Origin: Albugo candida | Taxonomy: Eukaryota; Oomycota; Peronosporomycetes; Albuginales | Direction of reading: 5' to 3' | Assembly: GCA_040437565.1 (NCBI GenBank) | Contig: JBDOQK010000053.1 | Location: forward strand, 62,001 to 126,000 | DNA length: 64,000 nucleotides | Shown: positions 63,999-64,000 of the stretch, piece after piece | How positions within the stretch are numbered: position 1 is the stretch's first letter | How the letters are laid out: every line of letters begins with the position of its first letter | Program-made: the position numbers and the translations under genes | Notes under the pieces: model-generated | Databases searched by the model: none | The model's input: only the letters and a program-made list of their open reading frames with translations | Told to the model about the DNA's origin: nothing

Positions 63999-64000
63999 CA

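Noticed and set aside
1-64000. tRNA, rRNA or CRISPR features
   Set aside because: I looked for clover-leaf-like B-box patterns, rRNA-like blocks and regular spaced repeats, and found none that I could support by eye.

Overview
This window looks like nuclear DNA of an oomycete. The compact, intron-poor style suggests a white-rust relative (Albugo), but the genus is inference. The evidence is eukaryotic genes split by very short introns (about 43-70 nt, GT..AG), gene spacing often under 120 bp, lysine synthesis through the diaminopimelate route (a DapB domain), a START-FYVE-GAF protein of the kind expanded in oomycetes, and several oomycete-looking orphan families. GC content is moderate. Almost all sequence is ordinary single-copy housekeeping genes. 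Exon structures given here were read by hand and checked for frame closure, and many coding exons lie in stretches too short to stand out as long ORFs.

Layout. 0-5 kb: WDR74 (partial), a PEX14-N/SDR fusion, mitochondrial uS15, a nitrilase-fold protein without its catalytic cysteine, ALG14. 5-8 kb: two members of an MGSY protein family in a gene-poor stretch. 8-18.3 kb: RABL6, CKS1, AsnRS, SFC1 carrier, RBM42, WDR75, a coiled-coil gene, LAMTOR4. 18.3-21.8 kb: an old, broken Ty1/Copia element and gene-free DNA. 21.8-31.3 kb: coiled-coil gene, HAUS1, START-FYVE-GAF protein, an MGCC acidic protein, a Tim17-family protein, a PH-domain protein. 31.4-36 kb: MICU1, ADPGK, third MGSY protein. 36.5-41 kb: a PQQGYP-repeat protein, CAP-Gly-TBCC fusion, RPA43, EGF-like secreted protein, RPB6. 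41.4-48.8 kb: HTH protein, decayed SOD-like patch, methyltransferase, PAM2 protein, METTL9, an unknown protein, PIG-P, DAD1. 49.7-64 kb: unknown protein, SF3B5, HIS6, CSN8, WD40-RING protein, aminotransferase-DapB fusion, UBE3D, FKBP, two COA1-like genes, an AT-hook protein.

The genes do not form one pathway. Loose themes are ribosome and polymerase assembly (WDR74, WDR75, RPA43, RPB6), ER glycosylation and GPI synthesis (ALG14, PIG-P, DAD1), mitochondrial membrane biology (SFC1, MICU1, Tim17-like, COA1-like), and amino-acid synthesis (HIS6, AT-DapB). There are 13 runs of exactly 100 N. At least six are flanked by the same sequence on both sides, which means contig ends that overlap but were not merged; the largest duplicates 1,077 bp.

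The most interesting items are three gene fusions (PEX14-N/SDR, aminotransferase/DapB, CAP-Gly/TBCC), the cysteine-less nitrilase, the MGSY family with a likely N-myristoylation signal, and a short PAM2-motif protein.
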